A stretch of 64,000 nucleotides of DNA from Martelella sp. AD-3 (GCF_001578105.1 NZ_CP014275.1:868001-932000), one strand, 5' to 3'. Positions 36,826 to 47,580 are shown, counted from the first letter of the stretch. Translations and numbers: made by a program. Notes: a model not told the origin generated them from the letters alone.

Positions 36826-37119
36826 ATGCTTTTCGCCGTTTTGTGCAAGGACAAGCCTGACCACATTCATATCCGTATGGAAAACCGGCCCCGCCATCTC
36901 GAATGGCTCGACGGGCTGAACGAAAAGGGCACGCTGAAGATCGCCGGCCCGTTTCTCGACGAGCAGGAGAAGCCCTGCGGTTCGATGCTGCTGATCGAGG
37001 CGAAGGATCAGGCGTCGGCGGAGGCGATCGTCGCGCAGGACCCCTATGGCAAGGCCGGACTGTTCGAAAAGGTCGAGGTCAAGCCATATAAGTGGCTCTA
37101 CAACAATCCGGGGGTCTGA
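36826..37119 (+). CDS. YciI family protein
   Basis: A 97-residue ferredoxin-like alpha+beta protein. The family pattern LFAVLCKDKPDHIHIRMENR, with the conserved His-Asp region in HLEWLDGLNEKGTLKIAGPF, and VAQDPYGKAGLFEKVEV is clear. Family members include chlorinated-compound hydrolases but most are uncharacterised. A GAGGAGACAGGAAG ribosome region precedes the ATG, and it lies 21 bases after gpsA, probably in the same operon. Confidence 0.88.
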   Translation: MLFAVLCKDKPDHIHIRMENRPRHLEWLDGLNEKGTLKIAGPFLDEQEKPCGSMLLIEAKDQASAEAIVAQDPYGKAGLFEKVEVKPYKWLYNNPGV

Positions 37120-37124
37120 GCTTC

Positions 37125-37553
37125 ATGGCCTACTGGCTTTTCAAATCCGAACCGTTCAAGTTCTCCTGGGAAATGCTCAAGGCGAAGGGCGAGGCCGGGG
37201 AAGAATGGGACGGGGTGCGCAATTATCAGGCCCGCAACAATATGCGGGCCATGGAAATCGGCGACAAGGGCTTCTTCTACCACTCAAACGAGGGGCTGGA
37301 AGTCGTCGGCATCTGTGAAGTCTGCGCGCTTGCCCATCACGATAGCACCACCGACGACCCGCGCTGGGAATGCGTCGATATCCGCGCGGTGGCCGACATG
37401 CCGAAGCCGGTGACGCTGAAGGATGTGAAGGCCAATCCGAAGCTTGCCGAGATGGCGCTGGTGACCTCGATGCGCCTTTCGGTGCAGCCGGTGAAGGAAG
37501 ACGAATGGTTGGAGGTCTGCCGCATGGGCGGGCTTGAGGAGCCGCCGCGGTGA
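37125..37553 (+). CDS. EVE-domain protein
   Basis: A 142-residue protein that is a single EVE domain, a PUA-like fold that in relatives recognises modified bases in DNA or RNA. It shows YWLFKSEPFKFSWEML, GVRNYQARNNMRAMEIGDKGFFYHS, VVGICEVCA and DPRWECVDIRAV. The family is sometimes called thymocyte nuclear protein 1. It starts five bases after the YciI gene and closes the tsaD-gpsA-YciI-EVE run; a tRNA-modification link through tsaD is possible but inferred. Confidence 0.9.
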   Translation: MAYWLFKSEPFKFSWEMLKAKGEAGEEWDGVRNYQARNNMRAMEIGDKGFFYHSNEGLEVVGICEVCALAHHDSTTDDPRWECVDIRAVADMPKPVTLKDVKANPKLAEMALVTSMRLSVQPVKEDEWLEVCRMGGLEEPPR

Positions 37554-37598
37554 GCCTAGCGTCGTTGCCGCCTTCATATTTTCTCGGGAGTGATTGCC

Positions 37599-37826
37599 AT
37601 GAACGGGCATGAGTATTCCTTCTGGATGGGCGCCCACTGGGGGCTCTGGCAGCTTGCCATTGCCGCGCTCATTTGGTGGCTCATTTTCGGCTGGCCGGTG
37701 GCGCGCATTCTGCGCCGGATGGGGTTTTCCGGTTTTTGGGTGCTGCTCTGCTTTGTGCCGCTCGGAAATATCGTCGGGTTGTGGGTTCTGGCGACGACGC
37801 GCTGGCCCGGCTCCGAAAAAGGATGA
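37599..37826 (+). CDS. Small two-helix membrane protein
   Basis: A 75-residue hypothetical protein with two hydrophobic segments (GLWQLAIAALIWWLIFGWPV and FWVLLCFVPLGNIVGLWVLA) and a short basic loop between them. The GFxxxWxLL...PLxNIxxLW pattern resembles small uncharacterised inner-membrane proteins of rhizobia. GGGAG lies nine bases before the ATG. No function is proposed. Confidence 0.65.
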   Translation: MNGHEYSFWMGAHWGLWQLAIAALIWWLIFGWPVARILRRMGFSGFWVLLCFVPLGNIVGLWVLATTRWPGSEKG

Positions 37827-37886
37827 AGCGATGCCGCCGTCGGAACAAGGTGGCCCGAGGAACGAATATGGTTCCGGCTTCCTGCG

Positions 37887-38528
37887 ATGAAAGAACGTGA
37901 AGAATTCATCCTCGAAAACACCGATATCCTGACGCCGCCGCACGTGCCGGAAATCCGGCTTCGACTCGCAAGCGAGGTGCACGACCTCTGGATGAAGACA
38001 GAGGCGGAGCTTGAGGAAATCGGCCTGCCGCCGCCCTTCTGGGCCTTTGCCTGGGCGGGCGGGCAGGGGTTGGCGCGCTATGTGCTGGATCATCCCGACT
38101 GCGTCGCCGGAAAGCGGATCGTGGATTTTGCGTCAGGCTCGGGACTTGTCGCGATCGCGGCGGCGAAGGCGGGCGCCACCTCGGTGCTGGCGGCCGACAT
38201 CGACCACTGGTCGGGCGCCGCCGTTTGCCTCAATGCAGGGCTGAACGACGTAGAGGTTCCCTATCACGGCGACAATCTTATGGGCGAAGCGCTTGATTGC
38301 GACGTACTTCTGGCCGGCGATGTCTTTTACGACGCCGACTGGGCGGCGGAGCTGATACCGTGGTTCGAGGCGCTTGCCAAAGAAGGCGTCACCGTGCTGG
38401 TCGGCGACCCCGGGCGCGCCTATTGCCCGGTTTCGCGTTTGGAGAGGCTGGCGCAATATCAGGTGCCGGTCACGCGGGTTCTGGAGGACAGCGAAGTGAA
38501 GAAGACGACGGTCTGGCGGTTCCGCTGA
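37887..38528 (+). CDS. METTL20-like protein methyltransferase
   Basis: A 213-residue seven-strand S-adenosylmethionine methyltransferase. Motif I is VDFASGSGLVAIAAAKAGA, motif post-I VLAADID and motif II VLLAGDVFYD; the N-terminal PPFWAFAWAGGQGLARYVLDHP is the hallmark of the electron-transfer-flavoprotein beta lysine methyltransferase group (METTL20), whose bacterial members also modify ribosomal protein L7/L12. No etf gene is adjacent, so the target is inferred from the family. Confidence 0.8.
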   Translation: MKEREEFILENTDILTPPHVPEIRLRLASEVHDLWMKTEAELEEIGLPPPFWAFAWAGGQGLARYVLDHPDCVAGKRIVDFASGSGLVAIAAAKAGATSVLAADIDHWSGAAVCLNAGLNDVEVPYHGDNLMGEALDCDVLLAGDVFYDADWAAELIPWFEALAKEGVTVLVGDPGRAYCPVSRLERLAQYQVPVTRVLEDSEVKKTTVWRFR

Positions 38529-38836
38529 TCGCAATGCGCGACCTGTTTCGGCTTAAAAGATGACTTTTTTACTCATGTTAAGCCATTGAAATGTAACGAA
38601 TCAAGTGGACTCGTCCGATGAGGCGTGCGACTTTCCGCCCGCACGGTCGATGGAGGGCGGGCGCTTTGTCGATTCCCTGTTTCGTCAAACCGATTAAATC
38701 GGGCAGGCGAACGTGAATCGGCTTGTCGCGATGCCTTGTCATGGGTAAACCACCGTGGAACAACGGCATTGTCCGCCGCTCCGGCGACGGCTGCCCGCAT
38801 CATGCTATGCGCCTTTTGAACACCCGCGAGGTTTTG
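38529..38836 (+). promoter_or_regulatory. Leader region of the sdhCDAB operon
   Basis: A 308-base gap without a gene. It contains an inverted repeat GGCTTAA (38550-38556) / TTAAGCC (38578-38584) separated by 21 bases, near the methyltransferase stop, and further GC-rich short stems (around 38636-38665). It must hold the promoter of the sdh operon, but I cannot assign clear -35/-10 hexamers. A short open frame reading into sdhC from 38723 is not convincing as coding. Confidence 0.45.
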
Positions 38837-39229
38837 ATGGCCACACCGACCAGCAACCGGCCCCTGTCGCCGCATCTTCAAGTCTACAAGTTCATCCCGA
38901 CCATGGCGATGTCGATCATCCATCGCATCACCGGCGTGGCCTTGTATTTCGGCACCGTTCTTCTGGCCGCCTGGCTGGTGTCCGCTGCCATGGGCAAAGA
39001 GGCTTTCGATTGCGTGAGCTGGTTCCTCGGCTCCTGGCTCGGGCTTCTCATCATGTTTGGCTACACCTGGGCGCTGGTGCATCACCTGCTCGGCGGGCTT
39101 CGCCATTTCGTCTGGGATTTCGGCCACGGGCTCGGCAAGGAATTCACCACCAAGATGGCGATCGCGCTCCCCTTCGTCTCCGTCGGCATCACCGTGGTGC
39201 TCTGGATCATCGGCCTGATTGCCTGGTAG
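38837..39229 (+). CDS. sdhC: Succinate dehydrogenase cytochrome b556 subunit
   Basis: A 130-residue membrane anchor of complex II with three hydrophobic helices. It begins RPLSPHLQVYKFIPTMAMSIIHRITGVAL, the conserved quinone-site SIxHRxTG motif, and has the heme-ligand His region LVHHLLGGLRHFVWDFG. GAGG precedes the ATG at 38837. It is the first gene of sdhCDAB, 13 bases before sdhD. Confidence 0.96.
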   Translation: MATPTSNRPLSPHLQVYKFIPTMAMSIIHRITGVALYFGTVLLAAWLVSAAMGKEAFDCVSWFLGSWLGLLIMFGYTWALVHHLLGGLRHFVWDFGHGLGKEFTTKMAIALPFVSVGITVVLWIIGLIAW

Positions 39230-39242
39230 GAGGAAACATAGA

Positions 39243-39623
39243 ATGGATATGCGCACACCGCTGAAAAAGGTTCGCGGCCTCGGCTCCTCCAAGGAGGGGA
39301 CCCACCATTTCTGGATGCAGCGCATGACGGCTGTTGCCCTCGTGCCGCTCTTCATCTTCTTCATCCTGTTCGTCATCGCCCATCTGGGCGCGTCCTACGA
39401 GACCGTCATCGGCGCGCTCGCCAATCCCTTCGTCGCCGTGCTGATGGGGATGATGGTGATCGCCGGACTGATCCACATGCGCATCGGCATGCAGGAGGTC
39501 ATCGACGACTATGTTCACAATGAGCTCTTGAAGCTCTCCGCCTTGTTGGCGAACACGTTTTTCACAGTCCTGGTGGGCGGCTTCTGTCTCTTCGCCCTCC
39601 TGAAGATCGCATTTGTGGGGTAA
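39243..39623 (+). CDS. sdhD: Succinate dehydrogenase hydrophobic anchor subunit
   Basis: A 126-residue second anchor subunit of complex II with three hydrophobic helices. It shows [20 protein letters not shown] at the N-terminus and the heme- and quinone-proximal [16 protein letters not shown] in the middle, the DYxH tetrad of SdhD. AGGAGGAAA precedes the start. Position between sdhC and sdhA confirms the call. Confidence 0.96.
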   Translation: MDMRTPLKKVRGLGSSKEGTHHFWMQRMTAVALVPLFIFFILFVIAHLGASYETVIGALANPFVAVLMGMMVIAGLIHMRIGMQEVIDDYVHNELLKLSALLANTFFTVLVGGFCLFALLKIAFVG

Positions 39624-39630
39624 CGAGCAG

Positions 39631-41469
39631 ATGGCAACTTCCTCTCCCGAAAAGAACGGCAAAGCCTACGAGTATGTCGACCATGCCTATGACGTGGTCG
39701 TCGTCGGCGCCGGCGGCGCGGGTCTGCGCGCCACGCTCGGCATGGCCGAACAGGGCTTCAAGACCGCCTGCATCACCAAGGTCTTTCCCACCCGTTCGCA
39801 CACGGTTGCCGCCCAGGGCGGCATTGCCGCCTCGCTGCAGAACATGACGCCCGACAGCTGGCAGTGGCACCTCTACGACACGGTCAAGGGCTCCGACTGG
39901 CTCGGCGATGTCGACGCCATGCAGTACATGGTCATGGAGGCGCCGAAGGCGGTCTATGAGCTTGAGCATTACGGCGTGCCGTTTTCCCGTAACGAAGAGG
40001 GCAAGATCTACCAGCGCCCCTTCGGCGGCCACATGCAGAATTTCGGCGACGGCCCGCCTGTGCAGCGCACCTGTGCTGCGGCCGACCGTACCGGTCACGC
40101 CATCCTGCACACGCTTTACGGACAGTCGCTCAGGAACAATGCCGAGTTCTTCATTGAGTTTTTCGCGCTTGACCTGATCATGAGCGATGATGGCGTCTGC
40201 ACCGGCGTTGTTGCCTGGAACCTCGATGACGGCACGATCCATCGCTTCTCCGCCAAGATGGTGGTGCTGGCGACCGGCGGTTACGGCCGCACCTATTTCT
40301 CAGCAACGTCTGCCCACACCTGCACAGGCGACGGCGCGGGCATGATTGCGCGCGCGGGCCTGCCGCTGCAGGACATGGAATTCGTGCAGTTCCACCCGAC
40401 CGGCATTTACGGCGCAGGCTGCCTGATTACCGAAGGCGCGCGCGGCGAGGGCGGGTACCTCACCAACTCCGAGGGCGAGCGCTTCATGGAGCGCTATGCG
40501 CCGTCGGCCAAGGACCTTGCCTCGCGCGACGTGGTGTCCCGCTGCATGACCATGGAAATCCGTGAAGGCCGCGGTGTCGGCAAGAACAAGGACCATATCT
40601 TCCTGCACCTTGACCATCTCGACCCGGCGATCCTGGCGGAACGTCTTCCGGGTATTTCGGAAAGCGCGCGCATCTTTGCGGGCGTCGACGTCACTCGCGA
40701 ACCGATCCCGGTTCTGCCGACGGTGCACTACAATATGGGCGGTATCCCGACCAATTACTGGGGCGAGGTGCTGAATGCCGACAGCGAGAACCCGGAACGC
40801 GTCGCGCCCGGCCTGATGGCCGTCGGCGAAGCGGGCTGCGCCTCGGTGCACGGCGCCAACCGTCTCGGCTCCAACTCGCTGATCGACCTCGTGGTCTTCG
40901 GCCGCGCCGCCGCGATCCGCGCCGGCCAGGTGATCGACCGCGAAAGCCCGATCCCTGCTCTGAACACCGCTGCCTGCGATAAGATCATGGAACGCTTCGA
41001 CCGCATCCGCCATGCCGACGGCTCCAAGCCGACGGCGGTGCTGCGCGACAAGATGCAGCGCGCCATGCAGGAAGATGCTGCCGTTTTCCGCACCCAGGAA
41101 ACGCTCGAACAGGGTTGCCAGCGGATTTCGGCAATCTGGGGCGAACTGCCGGACGTCAAGGTCACCGATCGTTCGATGATCTGGAACTCGGACCTTGTCG
41201 AAACGCTTGAGCTCCATAACCTCATGGCCTGCGCCATCACCACGGTCTACGGCGCGGAAGCGCGCAAGGAAAGCCGCGGCGCCCATGCCCGCGAGGACTA
41301 TGCCGACGGCCCCTTCGCCGGTCGTGACGACGAGAACTGGCGCAAGCACACGCTCTCCTGGGTCAGCGAGACCGGCGAAGTGAAGCTCGATTATCGCCCG
41401 GTTCACCAGGACCTGATCGCAGACGGCATCGACATCAAGAAGATCGCGCCCAAGGCCCGTGTCTACTGA
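39631..41469 (+). CDS. sdhA: Succinate dehydrogenase flavoprotein subunit
   Basis: A 612-residue FAD-containing catalytic subunit that oxidises succinate to fumarate. The FAD-binding GAGGAG is at residues 26-31 and the covalent FAD-attachment His57 lies in [32 protein letters not shown] contains active-site residues, and [11 protein letters not shown] binds FAD. The ATG at 39631 follows GGGGTAACGAGCAG; an ATG at 39613 overlaps sdhD and is less likely. Confidence 0.98.
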   Translation: MATSSPEKNGKAYEYVDHAYDVVVVGAGGAGLRATLGMAEQGFKTACITKVFPTRSHTVAAQGGIAASLQNMTPDSWQWHLYDTVKGSDWLGDVDAMQYMVMEAPKAVYELEHYGVPFSRNEEGKIYQRPFGGHMQNFGDGPPVQRTCAAADRTGHAILHTLYGQSLRNNAEFFIEFFALDLIMSDDGVCTGVVAWNLDDGTIHRFSAKMVVLATGGYGRTYFSATSAHTCTGDGAGMIARAGLPLQDMEFVQFHPTGIYGAGCLITEGARGEGGYLTNSEGERFMERYAPSAKDLASRDVVSRCMTMEIREGRGVGKNKDHIFLHLDHLDPAILAERLPGISESARIFAGVDVTREPIPVLPTVHYNMGGIPTNYWGEVLNADSENPERVAPGLMAVGEAGCASVHGANRLGSNSLIDLVVFGRAAAIRAGQVIDRESPIPALNTAACDKIMERFDRIRHADGSKPTAVLRDKMQRAMQEDAAVFRTQETLEQGCQRISAIWGELPDVKVTDRSMIWNSDLVETLELHNLMACAITTVYGAEARKESRGAHAREDYADGPFAGRDDENWRKHTLSWVSETGEVKLDYRPVHQDLIADGIDIKKIAPKARVY

Positions 41470-41486
41470 TCGAGAGGAAATAGGAA

Positions 41487-42266
41487 ATGGTTGAATTCAC
41501 GCTTCCCAAGAACTCGAAGATCAAGACGGGCAAGACCTGGCCGAAGCCGGAGGGCGCTGCCAATCTGCGCGAGTTCAAGATCTATCGCTGGAATCCGGAT
41601 ACCGGCGAGAACCCGTCGGTCGATACCTATTTCATCGATCTCGACGATTGCGGGCCGATGGTCCTTGATGCGCTGCTCTACATCAAGAACAATATCGACC
41701 CGACGCTGACGCTGCGCCGCTCCTGTCGCGAGGGCATCTGCGGCTCCTGCGCGATGAATATCGACGGCACCAATACGCTCGCCTGCACCAAGGGCATGGA
41801 CGAGATCAAGGGCGCGGTGAAGATCTATCCGCTGCCGCACATGCCGGTGGTGAAGGACCTCGTGCCGGATCTCAACAATTTCTACGCCCAGCACCGCTCT
41901 ATCGAGCCCTGGCTGCAGACCGTCTCCCCGCCGCCGGCGAAGGAATGGAAACAGAGCCATGAGGACCGCGTCAAGCTCGACGGTCTTTACGAGTGCATTC
42001 TCTGCGCCTGCTGCTCGACCTCCTGCCCGTCCTACTGGTGGAACGGCGATCGCTATCTCGGCCCGGCCGTGCTGCTGCAGGCCTATCGCTGGCTGATCGA
42101 CAGCCGTGACGAGGCAACTGGCGAGCGGCTCGACAATCTGGAGGACCCCTTCCGGCTCTATCGCTGCCACACGATCATGAACTGCACCCAGGCCTGTCCG
42201 AAGGGCCTGAACCCCGCGAAAGCCATCGCCGGCATCAAGAAAATGCTGGTCGAGCGGGCGGTTTGA
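41487..42266 (+). CDS. sdhB: Succinate dehydrogenase iron-sulfur subunit
   Basis: A 259-residue electron-transfer subunit of complex II. The [2Fe-2S] cysteines are in [15 protein letters not shown] plus a downstream Cys in NTLACTKG; the [4Fe-4S] and [3Fe-4S] ligands are in [16 protein letters not shown] and [20 protein letters not shown] lies upstream. It ends the sdhCDAB operon; 121 bases separate it from the next gene. Confidence 0.98.
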   Translation: MVEFTLPKNSKIKTGKTWPKPEGAANLREFKIYRWNPDTGENPSVDTYFIDLDDCGPMVLDALLYIKNNIDPTLTLRRSCREGICGSCAMNIDGTNTLACTKGMDEIKGAVKIYPLPHMPVVKDLVPDLNNFYAQHRSIEPWLQTVSPPPAKEWKQSHEDRVKLDGLYECILCACCSTSCPSYWWNGDRYLGPAVLLQAYRWLIDSRDEATGERLDNLEDPFRLYRCHTIMNCTQACPKGLNPAKAIAGIKKMLVERAV

Positions 42267-42387
42267 GCCTGTTGGAACGGGACAAGCGGCCGGTCTTTTC
42301 GGGTCGGCCTCTTGCAGGGCCATGAAAACGCACGATATGATTGCTGGCATTGACGAGTGGCCGAGCATGAGCGGGAGTTTCGGATAA

Positions 42388-42975
42388 ATGGTTCAAAAGG
42401 TTCTGATCGCAACGGCGATTGCCTCGGTCCTGGCGCTGAGCGCCTGTCAGCGGACCAGCTATAATTATTCCCAGCCGGTGGCGCCCCAGCCGCAGCCTCT
42501 CACGCCGGCGCCGGCGGGCCAGGTGCAGAGCAGCAATCTGCCGCCGCCCGGCGGCGCGCAACAGGGCACCTATAATTCGGGGACGATGCCGGTCGATACA
42601 GCAACCGCTGGCAATAGCGGCCAGTTTCCCGCAGCGCCCGGCGCGCCCACGGGTTCGGGCGGCATGGGCAATGTCGCAGCGCCCGCAGGCGCAATGGCCC
42701 TCTCCAACGCCGGACTCGTCGGCAGCTGGAAGGCCAATGAGGGCGGCGTCCAGTGCGACATGTTCCTGACTCTGACCAATCTCGGCGAGGGCCTGCGCGG
42801 CGGCACGCGCGGCTGCACGGGCGGGCTTTCGACGATGAAATCCTGGGGCATCAACGGCGATCAGCTGGTGCTGAATGATGCCAATGGCTACGCAATCGCC
42901 CGGCTCTACAAGACCGGTGAGAGTCGCCTCGAAGGCACGAGCAGCTCCGGCCAGCAGGTCGTCCTGAGCCGCTAG
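42388..42975 (+). CDS. Omp19/Inh-like outer-membrane lipoprotein, predicted protease inhibitor
   Basis: A 195-residue lipoprotein: signal sequence with lipobox LSAC and lipidated Cys20, then a long Pro/Gln/Gly-rich linker to about residue 105, and a C-terminal beta-barrel domain of the AprI/Inh metalloprotease-inhibitor fold (LVGSWKANEGGVQCDMFLTL, LVLNDANGYAIARLY, ending QQVVLSR). The disulfide pair would be the two Cys in VQCDM and RGCTGG. It resembles Brucella Omp19, an inhibitor of host proteases, also encoded near zapE and mdh. Target proteases here are unknown. Confidence 0.82.
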   Translation: MVQKVLIATAIASVLALSACQRTSYNYSQPVAPQPQPLTPAPAGQVQSSNLPPPGGAQQGTYNSGTMPVDTATAGNSGQFPAAPGAPTGSGGMGNVAAPAGAMALSNAGLVGSWKANEGGVQCDMFLTLTNLGEGLRGGTRGCTGGLSTMKSWGINGDQLVLNDANGYAIARLYKTGESRLEGTSSSGQQVVLSR

Positions 42976-42990
42976 GTCCGGCAATATGAC

Positions 42991-43018
42991 AAGGGCTCGC
43001 TCAGGCGGGCCCTTTTTT
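42991..43018 (+). terminator. Rho-independent terminator after the Omp19-like gene
   Basis: Stem AAGGGCTCGC (42991-43000) / GCGGGCCCTT (43005-43014) with a TCAG loop and one G-T pair, running directly into a T tract at 43013-43018. A canonical terminator 15 bases after the stop. Confidence 0.9.
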
Positions 43019-43101
43019 GTTGGGCATTTGTCAGATAGAGCCGTATCAGGCTTCTTCGCCGCGCTGCCCGCGGCATGTTCATCCTTGTTCCGGAATTTTT
43101 C

Positions 43102-44256
43102 ATGGCCGTAACCACGACCGTCACCAAACGCCTTGAGACAATGACCGAAAAGGGCCAGCTCAAGGCCGACCCCGCGCAGCTGGCCGTCGCCGGTGAGCTT
43201 GACCGTGTTCTGAAAGGGCTTTCGGCCGTCAGGCCGGCGGAAAAAGGCGGGCGGCTGATCTCGCGCCTTTTCGGCCTGTCGCGCCAGAAGGGCGGCCCGC
43301 TTGTGGAGGGGCTCTACATTTACGGCAGCGTCGGGCGCGGCAAGACGATGCTGATGGACATGTTCTTTAAGGCGGCCCCGATTGCCGACAAGCGGCGCGC
43401 TCATTTCCACGCCTTCATGGCCGATGTGCAGGAGCGCATCAACGCGCACCGGCGCAGGTTGAAGGCGGGCGAGGTGAAGCAGGCCGATCCGATTGGACCC
43501 GTCGCCGAACAGATCATCGGCGAAAACCGGCTTCTCTGCTTCGATGAATTCACCGTCACCGATATTGCCGATGCGATGATCCTTTCGCGGCTCTTCTCCG
43601 CCCTGTTCGAGCGCGGCTGCATTCTCGTGGCGACCTCGAATGTCGCGCCCGATGATCTCTACAAGGACGGCCTCAATCGGGGGCTTTTCCTGCCATTCAT
43701 CAAGGTGCTGAAGGAAAATGTCACGGTAACGACACTCGATTCGGATACCGATTACCGCATGGAGAAATTCGAGGGGCGTCCGGTCTATCTCACCCCGCTT
43801 GATGATGAGGCCCGGCGGAAGATGGACGAGACCTGGAAAGTGGCGACGCGCGGGGCAGAGACCGGGCCGGAAGAGATCGCGCTGCGCGGGCGCGTGCTGC
43901 ATGTGCCAAACGCAGGCGGCGCCTTTGCGCGCTTTACCTTCGACGACCTGTGCCGGAAGCCGCTGGGCGCCGCCGACTATATGGCGATCACCGACCGCTT
44001 CTCGACCGTCTTCATTGATGACGTGCCGAAGCTTTCCGCCGATCAGCGCAATGAAATCAAACGCTTCATCATTCTGGTCGATACGCTTTACGACCGGACG
44101 ATCCGCACGGTGATCTCCGCGGAAGCCATGCCGGAGGAACTTCTGGTTGATCGCAAGGGACGGGAAGGGTTCGAATTCGAGCGCACGGCCTCGCGACTTT
44201 TCGAAATGCGCAGCACGGATTATCTCGCAGCGCACAAGGAAAAATGGGCGAAATAG
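43102..44256 (+). CDS. zapE: AFG1-family ATPase, ZapE
   Basis: A 384-residue AAA-type ATPase related to ZapE of cell division and mitochondrial Afg1/LACE1. The P-loop GSVGRGKT is at residues 75-82, preceded by GLYIYG, and followed by VLCFDEFTVTDIADAMIL-like LLCFDEFTVTDIADAMI (Walker B) and ILVATSNVAPDDLYKDGL (sensor 1). The ATG at 43102 has CGGAA seven bases upstream. The gene lies between the Omp19-like lipoprotein and mdh, a conserved order. Its substrate in this organism is unknown. Confidence 0.92.
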   Translation: MAVTTTVTKRLETMTEKGQLKADPAQLAVAGELDRVLKGLSAVRPAEKGGRLISRLFGLSRQKGGPLVEGLYIYGSVGRGKTMLMDMFFKAAPIADKRRAHFHAFMADVQERINAHRRRLKAGEVKQADPIGPVAEQIIGENRLLCFDEFTVTDIADAMILSRLFSALFERGCILVATSNVAPDDLYKDGLNRGLFLPFIKVLKENVTVTTLDSDTDYRMEKFEGRPVYLTPLDDEARRKMDETWKVATRGAETGPEEIALRGRVLHVPNAGGAFARFTFDDLCRKPLGAADYMAITDRFSTVFIDDVPKLSADQRNEIKRFIILVDTLYDRTIRTVISAEAMPEELLVDRKGREGFEFERTASRLFEMRSTDYLAAHKEKWAK

Positions 44257-44271
44257 GGGCGACGTTTTTCA

Positions 44272-44297
44272 TTTATTTTACGTTAACGTCAAATAAA
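44272..44297. promoter_or_regulatory. Near-perfect 26-bp palindrome upstream of mdh
   Basis: Arms TTTATTT (44272-44278) and AAATAAA (44291-44297) flank the perfect core ACGTTAACGT (44280-44289), with a single asymmetric pair (T44279/C44290). It lies 132 bases before the mdh ATG, in an AT-rich gap, and looks like a dimeric-regulator operator rather than a terminator because no T tract follows. Confidence 0.5.
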
Positions 44298-44393
44298 ACA
44301 TATATAACCGATTGAAAATATTGGCCTCGTAAAAACCGGTTGAAAAATGCCCCGTTTGCCGATATCCCAACCCCGTCATGGGCACGGTTTTGA

Positions 44394-45392
<999 letters not shown>

Positions 45393-45423
45393 GCCGCTTT
45401 CTTCAAAAAGGACGGATATCCGC

Positions 45424-46620
45424 ATGAATATTCATGAATACCAGGCCAAGGCTCTCTTGAAGGGCTATGGCGCGCCGGTCGCCGATGGCGTTGCCATCCT
45501 GAGCGCCGATGAGGTCGAGGCCGCTATCGGCAAGCTTCCCGGTCCGCTTTACGTGGTCAAGAGCCAGATCCACGCCGGCGGCCGCGGCAAGGGCAAGTTC
45601 AAGGAACTGCCGGCCGATGCCAAGGGCGGCGTTCGCCTCGCCAAGTCCGCCGACGAGGTCAAGGCCTTTGTCAACGAGATGCTCGGCAACACGCTGGTGA
45701 CCAAGCAGACCGGTCCTGCCGGAAAGCAGGTCAACCGCCTCTATATCGAGGACGGCGCCGATATTGACCGCGAGCTTTACTGCTCGCTGCTCGTCGACCG
45801 CACGGTCGGCCAGGTGGCCTTTGTGGTTTCCACCGAGGGCGGCATGGACATCGAGACGGTGGCCGAGGAAACCCCGGACAAGATCGTCACCGTCGCGATC
45901 GATCCCGACACCGGCGTGACCGCCTCCAATGTCAAGACGCTTTGCGAAGCGTTGCAGCTTGAGGGCGACGCCGCCAAGGACGCCGAACGTCTGTTCCCGA
46001 TCCTCTACAAGGCCTTTGTCGAAAAGGACATGAGCCTTCTGGAGATCAACCCGCTGATCGTCATGGAAAACGGCCATCTGCGCGTTCTCGACGCCAAGGT
46101 CTCCTTCGACGGCAATGCGCTCTTCCGCCACGACGATGTCCGCGCGCTGCGCGACACCACGGAAGAGGACGCCAAGGAAATCGAGGCCTCCAAATATGAC
46201 CTCGCCTATGTCGCGCTCGACGGCAATATCGGCTGCATGGTCAATGGCGCTGGCCTTGCCATGGCGACGATGGACATCATCAAGCTCTACGGCGCAGAGC
46301 CCGCCAACTTCCTCGATGTCGGCGGCGGCGCGTCCAAGGAAAAGGTCACGGCGGCCTTCAAGATCATCACCGCCGATCCGGCCGTGAAGGGCATTCTGGT
46401 CAACATCTTCGGCGGCATCATGCGCTGCGACGTCATCGCCGAAGGCGTGATCGCGGCCGTCAAGGAAGTCGGCCTCAAGGTGCCGCTGGTCGTCCGCCTG
46501 GAAGGCACCAATGTCGAACTCGGCAAGAAGATCATCGACGAGAGTGGCCTCAACGTCATCTCCGCAGATGATCTAGACGACGCGGCCCAGAAAATCGTTT
46601 CGGCCGTTAAGGAGGCCTGA
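45424..46620 (+). CDS. sucC: Succinyl-CoA synthetase (ADP-forming) beta subunit
   Basis: A 398-residue ATP-grasp subunit that binds nucleotide and Mg2+. It begins [19 protein letters not shown] and shows [25 protein letters not shown] and, near the C-terminus, the succinate-site [12 protein letters not shown]. Length is standard. It is followed after six bases by sucD, its obligatory partner. Confidence 0.98.
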   Translation: MNIHEYQAKALLKGYGAPVADGVAILSADEVEAAIGKLPGPLYVVKSQIHAGGRGKGKFKELPADAKGGVRLAKSADEVKAFVNEMLGNTLVTKQTGPAGKQVNRLYIEDGADIDRELYCSLLVDRTVGQVAFVVSTEGGMDIETVAEETPDKIVTVAIDPDTGVTASNVKTLCEALQLEGDAAKDAERLFPILYKAFVEKDMSLLEINPLIVMENGHLRVLDAKVSFDGNALFRHDDVRALRDTTEEDAKEIEASKYDLAYVALDGNIGCMVNGAGLAMATMDIIKLYGAEPANFLDVGGGASKEKVTAAFKIITADPAVKGILVNIFGGIMRCDVIAEGVIAAVKEVGLKVPLVVRLEGTNVELGKKIIDESGLNVISADDLDDAAQKIVSAVKEA

Positions 46621-46626
46621 GTACCC

Positions 46627-47532
46627 ATGTCCATTCTGGTCAATAAAGACACCAAGGTTCTGGTTCAGGGCCTCACCGGCAAGACCGGCACCTTCCACAC
46701 CGAGCAGGCGCTTGCCTATTACGGCACCCGGATGGTCGGCGGTATTCACCCCAAGAAGGGCGGAACCGAATGGTCGTCGGGCGTTGATGGCACAAATCTG
46801 CCGATCTTTGCCTCGGTTGCCGAGGGCAAGGAAAAGACCGGCGCCGATGCGTCCGTGATCTACGTGCCGCCGGCAGGCGCGGGCGCTGCGATCCTGGAAG
46901 CGATCGAAGCCGAAATTCCGCTGATCGTCTGCATTACGGAAGGCATTCCGGTCGCCGACATGGTCAAGGTCAAGGCGAAGCTCGACAAGTCGAAGTCGCG
47001 CCTGATCGGCCCGAACTGCCCCGGCGTTCTGACGCCGGAAGAATGCAAGATCGGCATCATGCCGGGCTCGATCTTCAAGAAGGGTTCGGTCGGCGTGCTG
47101 TCGCGCTCCGGCACGCTCACCTATGAGGCCGTGTTCCAGACCACCAATGAAGGCCTCGGCCAGACCACGGCCGTCGGTATCGGCGGCGACCCGGTCAAGG
47201 GCACCGAGTTCATCGACATGCTGGAAATGTTCCTGGCGGACGATGCGACCGAATCCATCATCATGATCGGCGAAATCGGCGGTTCGGCCGAGGAAGAAGC
47301 CGCTCAGTTCCTGAAGGACGAGGCCAAGAAGGGGCGAAGCAAGCCGATGGTCGGCTTCATTGCCGGTCGTACCGCTCCTCCCGGCCGCACCATGGGCCAC
47401 GCCGGCGCTGTTATCTCCGGCGGCAAGGGCGGCGCCGAAGACAAGATCGAGGCGATGGAATCGGCCGGCATCAAGGTGTCGCCGTCCCCGGCGCGTCTCG
47501 GCAAGACGCTGGTTGAAGTCCTGAAGGGCTGA
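46627..47532 (+). CDS. sucD: Succinyl-CoA synthetase alpha subunit
   Basis: A 301-residue subunit carrying the CoA site and the phosphorylated His. Visible are [20 protein letters not shown], the CoA loop [29 protein letters not shown] and the active-site His258 in [17 protein letters not shown]. The ATG at 46627 lies six bases after the sucC stop (sucC ends KEA). An inverted repeat follows before sucA. Confidence 0.98.
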   Translation: MSILVNKDTKVLVQGLTGKTGTFHTEQALAYYGTRMVGGIHPKKGGTEWSSGVDGTNLPIFASVAEGKEKTGADASVIYVPPAGAGAAILEAIEAEIPLIVCITEGIPVADMVKVKAKLDKSKSRLIGPNCPGVLTPEECKIGIMPGSIFKKGSVGVLSRSGTLTYEAVFQTTNEGLGQTTAVGIGGDPVKGTEFIDMLEMFLADDATESIIMIGEIGGSAEEEAAQFLKDEAKKGRSKPMVGFIAGRTAPPGRTMGHAGAVISGGKGGAEDKIEAMESAGIKVSPSPARLGKTLVEVLKG

Positions 47533-47551
47533 TCCACCTTAGAACAGATGC

Positions 47552-47580
47552 GTGACGGCCTTTTTTGAAACGGCCGTCAC
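47552..47580 (+). terminator. Strong hairpin between sucD and sucA
   Basis: Perfect 9-bp stem GTGACGGCC (47552-47560) / GGCCGTCAC (47572-47580) with a T-rich loop. No T tract directly follows (GAATTTACCG, then TTTTT at 47592), so it may be an imperfect terminator or an attenuator between the two suc transcripts. Confidence 0.55.
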
